A DNA stretch of 6,241 nucleotides from Sulfurimonas sp. GTDB taxonomy: Bacteria; Campylobacterota; Campylobacteria; Campylobacterales; Sulfurimonadaceae. Numbering within the stretch: position 1 is the stretch's first letter; each line of letters begins with the position of its first letter. The translations under genes were made by a program, and so were the position numbers. Under the pieces are notes generated by a model. That model made no database searches. It was not told the origin of the DNA and saw nothing but the letters and a program-made list of their open reading frames with translations. Location: NCBI GenBank assembly GCA_027011725.1, contig JALUZQ010000232.1, forward strand, positions 1 to 6,241. The letters are read 5' to 3'. Below are positions 6,240 through 6,241 of the stretch, one piece after another.

Positions 6240-6241
6240 AG

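Noticed and set aside
6172..6241. Riboswitch (fluoride or purine) in the operon leader
   Set aside because: The predicted leader is only about 25 bases and A/T-rich, too short to hold a known aptamer.

Overview
The window is a compact, AT-rich bacterial chromosome segment. Its protein sequences look like Campylobacterota (Epsilonproteobacteria), most likely Sulfurimonas or a close relative. The clues are a dimeric, all-alpha dUTPase whose C-terminus resembles the Campylobacter enzyme, a Bacillus-type split FGAM synthase (PurS + PurQ), and a promoter with a perfect TATAAT but no recognisable -35 box. The genus is inferred, not proven. I see no mobile element, CRISPR array, tRNA or rRNA, and no gene-free stretch longer than about 70 bases.

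Left end, plus strand (1-774): the last 62 codons of a dUTPase gene, then, 12 bases later, a short ATP-binding ABC protein of the peptide/nickel importer type with a TTG start. Its permeases are not in the window.

The rest, minus strand (6171 down to 771), is eight genes in the order ctp (S41 C-terminal processing protease), purC, purS, purQ, an uncharacterised membrane-anchored periplasmic protein with a C-terminal SH3-like domain, a PlsC-type acyltransferase, a DUF190 protein, and crcB (fluoride channel). Gaps between neighbours run from 5 bases down to overlaps of 1, 4, 23, 4 and 4 bases. This looks like one translationally coupled operon, and the only good promoter I see lies just upstream of ctp (about 6203-6208). 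Three metabolic steps are covered: SAICAR synthesis and the glutaminase/adaptor parts of FGAM synthesis (purL is absent here), phosphatidic acid formation, and fluoride export. The protease and the SH3-like protein act in the periplasm. The genes share no obvious single pathway, so the cluster looks like an expression unit more than a functional system.

The two transcription units converge and share their stop codons (TTAA, 771-774), with no visible terminator on either side. The most interesting items are an A8 slippery stretch at the plsC/DUF190 junction, the uncharacterised SH3-like protein, and a direct repeat in the ctp promoter region. I found no clear evidence of a wholly new system.
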